Both the position numbers and the translations under genes were made by a program. The notes under the pieces were generated by a model. That model was not told the origin of the DNA. It did no database searches and worked only from the letters and a program-made list of their open reading frames with translations. Of a stretch of DNA of 64,000 bases, positions 17,205 through 27,000 are shown one piece after another (the stretch's first letter is position 1; each line of letters begins with the position of its first letter). The stretch is from Parachryseolinea silvisoli. GTDB taxonomy: Bacteria; Bacteroidota; Bacteroidia; Cytophagales; Cyclobacteriaceae. The stretch is from contig NZ_JAIOAO010000006.1 of NCBI RefSeq assembly GCF_021190955.1, forward strand, positions 62,001-126,000, in the 5' to 3' direction.

Positions 17205-17495
17205 TTAATGATGCGTGGAAGCACGGCGGCGTGCAGACTCTTTTAAGCTGTTAACGCCTTGTTCTGCTTCTGCCGCCAGGCCTTCCGCTTCGCCTTCTGC
17301 CTGATCTTTAATGTCAGCGAGGTACTTTTTACCTTTACCCATCCACTCCGTGATCTCACCCAGCCAGTCGTCTGTTGTGTTCTTCAGATTCCTACGCAGA
17401 TCGGATCCCTTTTCGGGTGCGATCAACATTCCCAATACTACTCCAGCGGCGGCGGCGCCAAGAATGCCTACGATTACTTTTGATGTACTTGTCAT
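17205..17495 (-). CDS. YtxH domain protein
   Basis: 96 residues. N-terminal hydrophobic glycine-rich helix (KVIVGILGAAAAGVVLGMLIAPEKGSDLR) followed by an amphipathic, charged helix, the normal form of YtxH general-stress proteins; the stretch GMLIAPEKGS is the diagnostic part. Single-pass membrane protein of unknown biochemical role. It is the last of three minus-strand stress-type genes (18619 to 17205) with short spacing, so probably an operon ending in the terminator at 17084-17110. Confidence 0.88.
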   Translation of the reverse strand: MTSTSKVIVGILGAAAAGVVLGMLIAPEKGSDLRRNLKNTTDDWLGEITEWMGKGKKYLADIKDQAEGEAEGLAAEAEQGVNSLKESARRRASTHH

Positions 17496-17523
17496 AATGT
17501 TTCCGTATTTAGAGGTTAAACAA

Positions 17524-18099
17524 TTATCTGGAAGCGGTCACATTTGACTCCAGCGCTTTTACCTTGTCCAGGTGTTCACGCAGATGGGGAAGTGTTTGTT
17601 CTATCCAGATTTTAAGATCGGCATCCTGGGTCTTCTCCAGGCGGGCTTCAAACTCCTTAATGCTTTTTTCGTGTTTATCTACCAGTTCTTTGCTCCATTT
17701 CTTATTGAATTCCTTCACGTCCTTCTCTTCACGAAGCTTTTCGATGGTCTTCTGCTCGGCATCATTCGCTTCGGTAGGAACTGTGATAACTTTTGCGCTG
17801 GCGAACGACTGGAGCTCGCCAAGAATCTTATTGTGTCCAGCCTCTAACTCCTGGGCTACTTCTTTCACCTGTGGGTTATTTGATTTCTCCTTGGCCAGTA
17901 TAGCCAGCGCTATCTCTGAATAATTCGAGGCTACTGTTTCCGCCACAAACTCGGCGTCTTTTTCGTCTTTGCGATCTTCAAATTTTTCTTCGTTCGCTTC
18001 TTCCGCTACTTCATTGGTATTTTCAACCTTTTTTGGCCCGCAGCTAAAGGCTACTACGCCGGCGATAAAGAGCGGCAATATTCTAGTGATACGTTTCAT
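17524..18099 (-). CDS. DUF4142 domain lipoprotein (ferritin-like)
   Basis: 191 residues from ATG 18099, which begins a lipoprotein signal (MKRITRILPLF...VAFSC, Cys about 20). A longer frame from 18171 overlaps the upstream gene and lacks sense as a signal. After an acidic linker (ANEEKFEDRKDEKDAEF) comes a DUF4142 four-helix bundle (FVAETVASNYSEIALAILA; LEAGHNKILGEL; HLDKVKALES). DUF4142 has a ferritin-like fold but metal ligands are not clear here. Outer-face envelope location. Context with PA2169 and YtxH suggests stress protection. Confidence 0.87.
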   Translation of the reverse strand: MKRITRILPLFIAGVVAFSCGPKKVENTNEVAEEANEEKFEDRKDEKDAEFVAETVASNYSEIALAILAKEKSNNPQVKEVAQELEAGHNKILGELQSFASAKVITVPTEANDAEQKTIEKLREEKDVKEFNKKWSKELVDKHEKSIKEFEARLEKTQDADLKIWIEQTLPHLREHLDKVKALESNVTASR

Positions 18100-18136
18100 T
18101 GTCGTGTTTGTTTTGTGATTAACCGATTTTTTCGAA

Positions 18137-18619
18137 TTAATGGGATTTTTCTGCGTTTGCGTAATCGTCACGATAACGTTTAATCCGGTCGTGAGAAGAC
18201 TTCAATGAAGCACGTTCTTTCTCGATAATCAAACGTATATCCGTCGGCCACGTAACGTCGTTAGCCAAAGCCGTTTTATAGGCCTCGAGCGCTTTGTCCT
18301 CCCCATACTCACACAGTTGTAAAGATGCCAGAACGTCGTTACCCGCGAAGGTTGTTTTAACATCCATCCACACACGATAAATGTCGCCTGCGGTTGTTGT
18401 GTCAGTGGCTGGCTCACCTCCAAGCTGTACTACGGCCTGCGTCAGCTCCGTACGATGTTTGCGACTTTCTTCGGCCATTTTGAGAAATACACCTTTTATC
18501 TCTACTTCTGAGAAGTCTTTGATTTCTTCAATGGCTTTTTCATATCCTTCGATGCGATCGTAGTTGATACGGATGAGATCGTTGAGGATGGCAATAAGCC
18601 TTTCATCATTTGCTTTCAT
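18137..18619 (-). CDS. PA2169 family four-helix-bundle protein (DUF2383)
   Basis: 160 residues, no signal peptide, all helical. Matches PA2169/DUF2383: LIRINYDRIEGYEKAIEE near 13, FLKMAEESRKHRTELTQAV near 45, and CEYGEDKALEAYKTAL near 113. This ferritin-like bundle family has Glu/His pairs (EESRKH) that could hold metals, but no enzyme activity is established. First gene of the three-gene stress-type unit; cytoplasmic. Confidence 0.9.
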   Translation of the reverse strand: MKANDERLIAILNDLIRINYDRIEGYEKAIEEIKDFSEVEIKGVFLKMAEESRKHRTELTQAVVQLGGEPATDTTTAGDIYRVWMDVKTTFAGNDVLASLQLCEYGEDKALEAYKTALANDVTWPTDIRLIIEKERASLKSSHDRIKRYRDDYANAEKSH

Positions 18620-18937
18620 AACTTTAACTATTTAATGGTCTTTTGTTGTCTGTATTGCGGAAGCCTCAGAAAAATTGATGCCAGATGGCCTATGCGTAAG
18701 CCTATTTATGGTGAAAGAGCGGCTTTTGCGTTTGTGTGGGTGCAGGCATCCACACTACACGGTATATCGTCCACAGTATGGTTTGTTCCAAAAAATCATT
18801 GACTGACGCTGGTTTACACAAGCTGTAGCAGTTTTTACACAGGCTACACAGCTTTTTGAAGCAAAACAAACATGTGCGGTTTTGTGGCATAGAGTTTTCA
18901 AACACGCTATTCATTGACAACAAACAACTACCATATT
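18620..18937. promoter_or_regulatory. Divergent intergenic region with direct repeat
   Basis: 318 bases between divergently read genes, so it must hold promoters for both. No perfect -7 box is visible. It contains TTTACACAAGCT (18813-18824) and TTTACACAGGCT (18834-18845), 11 of 12 identical and 21 bases apart, which is two helical turns. AAGCTGTAG (18820-18828) also pairs with CTACACAGCTT (18844-18854) with two extra bases. Candidate regulator site. No gene seen in it. Confidence 0.35.
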
Positions 18938-19417
18938 ATGATACCTGACAGAATTTTGTATACCGATGGTCATGATGTCACGATCACGGATTCGACGTTT
19001 CAAGTAAAGAACACGTCCTATAGTTTAAAAGGCATTATCAAGCATGGACTGCTGATCCTCAAGCCTCATCGCTTGCCCGGCATTCTCTTGCTTGTAATTG
19101 GCTTACTGCTTTGCATAGTGGGTGTACTCGGCCTTATTTCCCCTGGCACCATTCCTGATTCCAATATTAACGGCGAATATGTCAGCGCCAACACGATGGC
19201 GATTTGGATCGGCGGCGCCCTGGCATTGATTGGGCTGTTGATTACAGGTTTAATCCGTGAGCGTTATGCCGTTCGGATTGCCACAGCGGAAGGTGAGAAG
19301 AATGCGGTTGTGAGCACGCAGAAGGAGTATGTCACGCAAATCGTTAATGCACTAAATGAAGGGCTGCGTTTAACCAAGCCTACTCCAAGCCGTCCTTTTA
19401 TCACGGTAAAAGAATAA
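18938..19417 (+). CDS. DUF6232 family membrane protein
   Basis: 159 residues from ATG 18938; the frame extends to a TTG at 18914 but the ATG gives the usual family start (MIPDRILYTDGHDVTITDST). N-terminal beta-rich cytoplasmic part of about 45 residues, two transmembrane helices (about 50-72 and 92-112), and a C-terminal cytoplasmic helix with EKNAVVSTQKEYVTQIVNAL. This is the DUF6232 layout; function unknown. Ends at a strong shared terminator. Confidence 0.78.
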   Translation: MIPDRILYTDGHDVTITDSTFQVKNTSYSLKGIIKHGLLILKPHRLPGILLLVIGLLLCIVGVLGLISPGTIPDSNINGEYVSANTMAIWIGGALALIGLLITGLIRERYAVRIATAEGEKNAVVSTQKEYVTQIVNALNEGLRLTKPTPSRPFITVKE

Positions 19418-19432
19418 CAACGAATCAGCAAC

Positions 19433-19469
19433 AAAAGGCCGCCCGACGATTTGTAGAGCGGCCTTTTTT
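19433..19469. terminator. Bidirectional terminator between convergent genes
   Basis: Stem GGCCGC (19437-19442) with GCGGCC (19458-19463), extended by A/T pairs, followed by six T on the plus strand and preceded by four A on the left. It serves the DUF6232 gene and possibly the BON gene ending at 19489. Confidence 0.8.
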
Positions 19470-19488
19470 ATGAGGTGTTGAATTTATA

Positions 19489-20526
19489 CTACGATTCTAC
19501 CAAGCCATTGCGACTCTTGCTTTTTTCTGTTGTCTGTGTGCTACGCGGTGTCGTCGTGAAAGAGCTGGTGCTCTCTCCTATTTCGCTTTGAACACGAATG
19601 CGATTCTCGACGTTTCGTACGCCAGAGACACCCTCGGCTATATCTTCTGCACGACGTTTATCATGCCGATCTGTTACTTTCCCACTCAGAACTACCTCAC
19701 CGTTGCTCACCGACACTTCAACATCGCTGGCATCGATATACGGATTATCACTCAGACGATCGTTAACATCTTCTTTGATGCGGTCGTCGGAGCGACTATA
19801 GCCCCTGGGGCCTTTGCCGCGATGTTGCGCAATGAAGCGGCGATCCATCTCACGACGACGCTCCGCGTCTTCATTCCCAAACCAGGACGAAACCTCATCC
19901 TTCGCCTTGTCCCAGACACCGCGATCGCGGTACTGCTCATTCCCATAACTACCAATGGTCCCATAGCTGCCTGCATTGCCAATGCTTCCCTGATCGTGTT
20001 GTCCACGGTTATAGTCATACCCTCTACCATAACCATAGCCCGATCCGAAGTTGCTATTGCCATAGCCGCCTGAACTGCCATAATTACTATAGTTACCACG
20101 ATCATATTGATTATTGTAGCTGCCACGGTTATATTGATTGCCGTATCTTCCATAGCTGTTATAGTCGTCGTCGTTGTATCCACGGTTGCCATAGCCACCT
20201 TCATAGCTACCTCCTTCGTACGACCGGCGGTTGCCAAAGTAGTCCGTGTCGTAATCACGGTCATAATTACGGGACATGTCGCCGGAGTTGCCATAGCGAG
20301 ACTGGGCGTAGTTTGTATTATAGCCCGTATTGCCATAGTCGCCCTGGCGGCTGCGGCCGTACCAACTGTTTTCGTTGTAGTCATTTCCCTGCTGTGCGCC
20401 CCAGTTGGTACCATACTCGTTGCCATAATCGCGATTTTCGCTGCTGTAATTACGATTGCTGTCTTCGCGATTATAATTAGGACGTTGGGATCTTTGACCT
20501 CGCTGTCCACGATTGTAGTTTGACAT
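19489..20526 (-). CDS. SWFGD/BON protein with long disordered Asn/Tyr/Gly-rich N-terminus
   Basis: 345 residues from ATG 20526 (MSNYNRGQRGQRSQRPNYNR). The open frame reaches 20652, but a -7 box at 20580-20587 makes the longer form unlikely. Residues 1 to about 205 are low-complexity, rich in Asn, Tyr, Gly, Arg, Ser and Asp (YGNRGYNDDDYNSYGRYGNQ), with no predicted fold. SWFGNEDAERRREMD at about 214 matches the short SWFGD motif domain. A BON domain covers about 246-311 (DVEVSVSNGEVVLSGKVTDR), the fold of OsmY-type proteins that bind lipid or envelope surfaces. No signal peptide seen. A Ser/Thr-rich tail follows. Confidence 0.85.
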   Translation of the reverse strand: MSNYNRGQRGQRSQRPNYNREDSNRNYSSENRDYGNEYGTNWGAQQGNDYNENSWYGRSRQGDYGNTGYNTNYAQSRYGNSGDMSRNYDRDYDTDYFGNRRSYEGGSYEGGYGNRGYNDDDYNSYGRYGNQYNRGSYNNQYDRGNYSNYGSSGGYGNSNFGSGYGYGRGYDYNRGQHDQGSIGNAGSYGTIGSYGNEQYRDRGVWDKAKDEVSSWFGNEDAERRREMDRRFIAQHRGKGPRGYSRSDDRIKEDVNDRLSDNPYIDASDVEVSVSNGEVVLSGKVTDRHDKRRAEDIAEGVSGVRNVENRIRVQSEIGESTSSFTTTPRSTQTTEKSKSRNGLVES

Positions 20527-20579
20527 GAGATTGTTTTTTAGTTGTGAAACATTTTTTATTGAACGTTCACAACGGGCGA

Positions 20580-20587
20580 CAAAACTA
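20580..20587 (-). promoter_or_regulatory. Putative -7 box of the SWFGD/BON gene
   Basis: Perfect TAGTTTTG on the minus strand; no clear TTG at the -33 position. Leader of about 50 bases to the ATG at 20526. It supports that start over those further upstream. Confidence 0.4.
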
Positions 20588-20679
20588 TGCCTGTCGAAAA
20601 TAGTAATACAGGCTGCCCCTTTGAGCAGCAGGTTACTCAAACGGTTGAACAATGATGATCCGATGGGGCGTGGCTTCTT

Positions 20680-21015
20680 TTACTCAAACATCTTGTTAAT
20701 CTCTTCCAATACAAGTGGTTTTTCCAGAATGCGAAAAGACGATGCAGAGGTTTTCGGCACGTGATAGGCACTGATCAAATTTAGTTGTGACAACGGATAA
20801 TTCACGAGGATATATTCTGTTTTGCCCCAGCCGAGACCGTCCGGGAGATTGTTATCCAGGAAGATGACGTCGGGCTTCTCTTGCTCCAAAAGTTTCATTC
20901 CCTCGGCCAGTGTCTGGGCGTGGTATACTTCACAATTCTTTTGCGAAAAGAAGTTTTTCATCAGGATACCGAAATCCCTTTCGTCGTCAATCAACAGTAT
21001 CTTCCTGGTCTTCAT
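20680..21015 (-). CDS. Stand-alone response regulator receiver domain
   Basis: 111 residues, only a CheY-like receiver. LLIDDERDFG holds the acidic pair (Asp10, Asp11), VIFLDNNLPDG the phosphorylated Asp (about 52), LISAYHV the Ser in the usual Thr position, and ILEKPL the Lys. All key residues are present, so phosphorylation is likely. There is no output domain and no histidine kinase in the window. It lies between the BON gene and the glucan synthase, same direction, 82 bases after the latter. Confidence 0.88.
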   Translation of the reverse strand: MKTRKILLIDDERDFGILMKNFFSQKNCEVYHAQTLAEGMKLLEQEKPDVIFLDNNLPDGLGWGKTEYILVNYPLSQLNLISAYHVPKTSASSFRILEKPLVLEEINKMFE

Positions 21016-21040
21016 GCAACTATCTATTAAAAACTCTTAC

Positions 21041-21048
21041 CAAACATA
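21041..21048 (-). promoter_or_regulatory. Putative -7 box of the receiver gene
   Basis: Perfect TATGTTTG on the minus strand, within the gap after the glucan synthase; a weak TTA lies 17 bases upstream (21066-21068). Leader of about 22 bases to ATG 21015, so the receiver may be expressed apart from the synthase. Confidence 0.4.
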
Positions 21049-21097
21049 TCTCGTTAATTTTACGCTAATTTCCGTGCCCACCGCTTTAAACTGGGCA

Positions 21098-24000
21098 TCA
21101 TATTACCCATTCCGGCGCCTTTACTGTAATCCGGACCAAGTGGTCGACCTTGTCATTCACGAGGTCGATGAAGTGACCTTCCTGACGCACGTCGTCCACC
21201 CAGATTTCGATTTCTTCGCCCCCGGTTACACGGTCCAGCTGCAATGCATACACGGTTTCGAGGAACCTATATTGCATTGTGACGGACGGCCACTCCGGCG
21301 GCAGACAGGGTGTTACCAGCAGGCGATCGCCCTGCCGCTTTAATCCAAAGAACCATTCGATGATCAGCTGGTATACCCAACCGGCTGAGCCGGTGTACCA
21401 GGTCCAGCCACCACGGCCTTCGTGTGGCGCGACACCATAGACATCTGCGGCAATAACATAAGGCTCTGCTTTGTATACTGCAATTTCTTTCGGATCGCGA
21501 CCGTGATTTAAGGGGTTGATCATATTGAGCAGCTCCCAGGTACGCCGGTGGTCGCCCAGTTTCGCAAAGGCCATAATCATCCATACGGCGGCATGTGTAT
21601 ATTGACCTCCGTTCTCGCGCACACCCGGAACATAGCCCTTTATATAACCAGGATCTTTCTCGGACTTATCAAACGGGGGATCGAGTAGCTGGATTAACGC
21701 GCGATCCCGTCGAACAAGATGTTTGTTGACAGCCTCCATCGCTACTTGCGACCGTTCGGGGTCTCCCCCTTCCGACAATACCGACCAGCTTTGTGAAATC
21801 GAGTCGATGCGGCATTCGACATTTCGCGACGAGCCAAGCGGTGTACCATCATCGTAATACGCGCGGATATACCATCCGCCGTCCCATGCATTGTCGTGGA
21901 TGTTTCGTTTCAGCTGTGATGCCTGATGTGCACATTCCGAGGCGAAGGCTTCGTCGTTGCGTGCACGCGCCAGAGCTTCCGTGTGACGCAGCACATCATA
22001 TAGAAAGAATGCCAGCCATACACTTTCACCCTTACCGTGGATCCCTACCATGCTCATACCGTCGTTCCAGTCGCCCGAGCCAATGAGGGGCAATCCATTT
22101 TCACCGAACAGCAGGCCTCTTCGTACGGCGCGGCGGCAGTGCTCATAGAGACTGGCCCGCTCGTCGGACACGGCCGGTAAGTCGTAGTACGACTCTTCGT
22201 GCATGTTCAGCGGCCGACCTTCCAGGAAGGAAACTTCTTCATCCAGGATGGCTGCGTCGCCTGTCGCTTCCACGTATCGGCTTACGACAAAGGGCAGCCA
22301 CAGGAAGTCATCGGAGCATTGGGTACGAACACCGCGACCCAGCGGCGGGTGCCACCAGTGTTGTACATCGCCTTCGCGGAACTGACGCGACGCTGCCAAC
22401 AGAATCTGTTGTCGTGTTATCGCGGGAGCCGCATGCACAAGTGCCAGTACGTCTTGCAATTGGTCTCGGAACCCATAGGCCCCGCCCGACTGGTAGAAAC
22501 CGCTGCGACCCCACAGACGTGAAGACATAACCTGGTATAGCAGCCAGCCGTTCGTCAAGATGTTCAAGGCACTGTCTGGTGTATTAATGCGCACTGAAGA
22601 CAGGGTGTGACTCCAATATTGGTGTACGCGTGTCAGTGCCTCGCGTGCGGCTTTGGGTCCTTTAAATTTGCGAATGGTTTCGGTCGCTTCAAATACATTG
22701 CGTCCTCCTCCCAGACGGAAAATCACTTCCTGCTCGGCACCATTGTCGAGCTCTACCGGCACCTGTATGGCAGCACAAGGGTCAAGACCTGCTCCGGCTT
22801 TTCCGGACAGGTATAGTCGGCGCATGGCATCGGGTTGTTGCAACGTGCCGTTTCGGCCCAGAAATTCCTGCCGGTCAGTGGTATAGGTATATGTGGGCGC
22901 GTCCACGTCCAGGAATGCCACGTAGTTGGAGAATTCCATGCTGTAGGCATTTCTGGCAATGATCGCACGTGTTGCCAGGTCTTGTTCAGCTACTATGTGT
23001 AACAATGACTTTTCGCGCAGATCGGCCAGGACCCATTCCACATAGGCAGTAGTGCTCAACTTCCGGGGGCGGCCGGAGATGTTGCGAATCTTCAGGGTTG
23101 TAAATTTCACCGCAGCTTCACGGTCTACGTAGATCCATACTTCCGTACGGATTCCGTCGTACTGGTGCTCGAAGACGGTGTAACCAAAGCCGTGACGTGT
23201 GGTGTATACCGCACCGGCTATTGCGGGCTGTGGCGTGGGTGACCAGTAGCGACCTGTTTCTTCGTCGCGTATGTAAAATGCTTCACCGGCGCGTCCGGTA
23301 ACCGGATCGTTATACCACGGTGTAAGCCGGTATTCGTGTGCATTTTCAATCCAGGTGTATGACGGACCACTTTCGGTTACTACTGTGCCGAAATGATTAT
23401 TGGCGATCACGTTAATCCAGGGCAGCGGCGTGGTGCTGGTGGCGCTTGTGCGAATGATATATTCCCGACCGTCTGCCGTAAAGCCGCCGTGACCGTTGAA
23501 GAATAGCAAGGGCGGCACCTCGGTCGTCTCTTCCACCACGGTTGGCGCGATAGCCGAAGCTTGCAGATAACCAACGCCAGGCTTCGGTAATGGGCGTCGT
23601 TTAATTTGCTCGTTCAGGCTTCCGCGCGTGTCCGATATGATTATGCGGGCCACTGTTTGCAGCAGCACCCAGTCTTCTCCTGACACCTGGTCGGCGGAGC
23701 GAATAAATATTCCGCCCTGACGGCCGGAATTTAACCCCACGCCGGCAGCGATCAGGCTTTGAATCTGGTCTTGCAATACCTGCCGATATCCGGATTGGTC
23801 TTCGTTTAGAATAACAAGATCCACGGCCAGTCCTTTGAGTTGCCAGTATGCATGCGCTTGCACCATCTGACGGGCTAATGTCACATTGGTAGAATCGGAC
23901 AGGCGAAGCAATACAATCGGCAGATCGCCTGATATAGCGTATGCCCACAATGCAGACTGTCCCCGTTGGTTTCTTACTTGAACGGTGCGGCTGACACGCA

Positions 24001-27000
24001 TGAAGGGATTGGTATAGATCACCGCACTGGCCAGGCGTCCGAAGAGCTGAGCGTCGCCTTCTGCTGCGTTGATCTGTCGTAATACTACCTGGCTATGCGT
24101 CCAGGATAATTCAAAGGCCCGGTCCCGTAAGTGGGGATCCTGGTATTTGTCTATCAGGATCTGTGTTTCTTCACGTGTTTTTGCCATACCCGTCACGACG
24201 TCGAAGGTGACGCTTTCTCCGGGTGGCAATGTTATGCGGTATTGTACGGATACGACGGGATCTAATACGGAGCCCTGCGAATTCCCCAGCGGCTCGCGTG
24301 TGCGCATCACGCGTGGGCTGGCGAGCGTATGACCACGGCCGATAAATTTATCGCGGTCGGTTTCGTAGGCAATGTTGTCGGCTCCTTGCCCACTGATCTT
24401 CATCATGTGCAGCATCCACGGTGGCTGTTCGTCGTGACTACGCGCACGACGGGTGGCGAGGATAGCGTGGTGTGTTTCCTCTATAGCGGTCTGCACGAAC
24501 AAGTTGCTGAAAGCAGGATGGGCGGCATCGGCAATGGCCGCCGCCAATACCACTTCGGCATAGCTGGTCACTTCCATGTGTCGCTTGCGCCCGGAGCGAT
24601 TGACCAAATGAATGCGGCGGATCTCGACGTCGTCTTCGGGCGATACAATGATTTCGGTATGTGTTTCGATGTCGATGTCGCGGCGGCGGAATTCCACGCG
24701 TCCTTGTGAGAACAGGGCTTCATACCGCTCGGCCGGGCGTAGTACGGGTTGATGTGCGGTCGACCAATATTCATTCCGATCGAGGTCGCGTATATAGCAG
24801 AAGGTTCCCCAGTTGTCGCAGGTTGTATCTTCGCGCCAACGGGTCACCGCCATGTCGCGCCAACGGCTATAACCACCGCCGGCGTTGGTGAGCATGACAT
24901 GGTACCGGCCATTCGACAGCAGTTGTACTTCGGGCACTTGCGTATCGGCTGTATTGATGACGCGCATCTCGGGTACCGACTGCATGAGCGTAACTTCCTG
25001 CATTTCGGTCGCCGCAGAGTAGAAGCTTGTTGTACGTGGTACACGTTCCTGTAGCAGCAACAATACGGTCTGGCATTGAGGATCGGCTTCAAACCTTTTT
25101 TGCATCGGCTGGTCCAGCAGTACGTACGCCAGCGACAACAGGCTCATCCCCTGGTGATGCGCCATAAAGGTTTGAACAAGTACGCGTGATTGTCCGCGCG
25201 GTAACCGTGACGGGGTGTAGTCAGCGGCTTCAAAGAAACCGTATTGCCCTTCAAAGCCCTGTTCGCGCAGTGTCGCCAGGTTGTTGTAGGCATCATCGGG
25301 GGCAACCATCAGCGCCATCACGGTTGCATATGGTGCAATGACCAGGTCATCACCCAGGCCGCGTTTAAAGCCTAGGCCGGGTACGCCGAAGGCCCTGTAT
25401 TGATATGTCAGGTGTGCATCCACCACGTTGTAGCATGACTCCGATATCCCCCAGGGTACATTCCGCTGGCGGCCATATTCAATCTGCCGTTGTACGGTGC
25501 CACGCATGGTTTCGTCGAGCAATGTGTTGCGATAGCTCGGCATGACCAGCATGGGCATGAGGTATTCAAACATCGACCCGCTCCAGGATAACAGCACCGG
25601 TGTGTTGCCCGCCGTTGTCAGGCGTCGACCCAGGGCAAACCAGCTCTTCTGCGGCAGTTTGTCCTGCGCAATGGCGACAAACGTGGCGAGGCGTGCTTCG
25701 GATGCCAACAGATCGTAGTAGCTGGCATCGGCGCGATGGCTTTCGACATTATAGCCAATCGTTAACAGGTGCTGCGACTTGTCATATAAGAAGTCATACT
25801 CCATGTCTGCCAGGTAGGCACACTGCTCGGCCAAGTCGGCTGCGCTTGTCAGCTGGCGACGACTATACGATGCCGCCTCGTGCAAGGCGGTACGAAACCG
25901 GCCAATCCAGCTTACTTCTTCCGGCGTTTGTGTTTTGCCGGACAGACGCGTCATCTCTTCCTCCAGGAGATGTTCAGCTTGTAAAATCTGCGCGAAGGTG
26001 GGTACGTCCGTCAGTAAACTCATCTCCTGGAACTTTGCCGGTATAGGGCCGGCGGTCAGCCAAGGTGCCACGGCATCGATCTCGGTCAGGAAGGTCTGGA
26101 TTTGTCTGTCAAACATGACGATCCAGCGATGTGTCTCCGTGCGGGAGTCGAGACGGTTTAATACCGCTATACCCTTTATACGCACCTGGCTCAACAACGC
26201 GCGCAGCGCCTCCAGGTCAATAAATTCCTTTTGCAGCATCTGTGTGAAATCGCGGACGATGCTTTGGTATATGCTTTGATGTATTTCAGGAAGCTTGTGT
26301 AATATAATCCGAACTGTGTCTTGCAGTCCCATCAATGCCTGTCGCTCGATCACTTTACGATCGGGCATTTGAAGTAACCCTTGCCGCAATGTAATTAAGT
26401 GCCCCGCCAGGTTTCCGCTGTCTACCGTTGACACGTACCGTGGCTGCAATACCTGTAAGCTTTGCGTATCGTACCAGTTATAGAAGTGGCCTTTGTACCG
26501 TTCGAGGCGGTTCAGGGTCGAGAACGTGTGCTCAGTACGTTGTAAAAATTGTGCGGCGGGTATATAGCCAAAGTCCACCGCGGTAAGATTGGCCAGTAAC
26601 GATAAGCCAATGTTGGTGGGTGACGTGCGATGGGCCACCACCGGTATAGGATATTCCTGCAGGTTGTCAGGAGGCAGCCAGTTGTCCGGCTCCGCTACCA
26701 GGTCTTCGAAGAAGGCCCATGTTTTACGCGCCAGCTCACGAAGCGTGTCTTTGCGGTCAGCGTTCAGCTCACCCGAGACGGTCGGCAAGGGTTGGTTCAA
26801 CCACCAGACCGCCGCAGGCGCCAGCATCCACACCAGTAAGAACGGTGCGGCCGCTGCCCATGCGGCCGGATTCCAGTGTATGATCGCAGCACTTGTCAGA
26901 ATGGCAAACAGCGGCGAGGCCAGCATGGTGACGTAGGTTTCCGGCAGTGTTTCCGGACGACCGTTTTGCACAAACCCCGACGGATTCCACTCGAGCAGTC

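Noticed and set aside
18702-18923. 73-codon cysteine-rich frame in the divergent stress promoter region
   Set aside because: Overlaps the phased repeats, has no family pattern, and would sit across the promoter of the DUF6232 gene.
19752-20510. 252-codon minus-strand frame and a 138-codon plus-strand frame over the BON gene
   Set aside because: Shadows of the low-complexity Asn/Tyr/Gly coding region; composition is only Ala/Ile/Thr/Val repeats.
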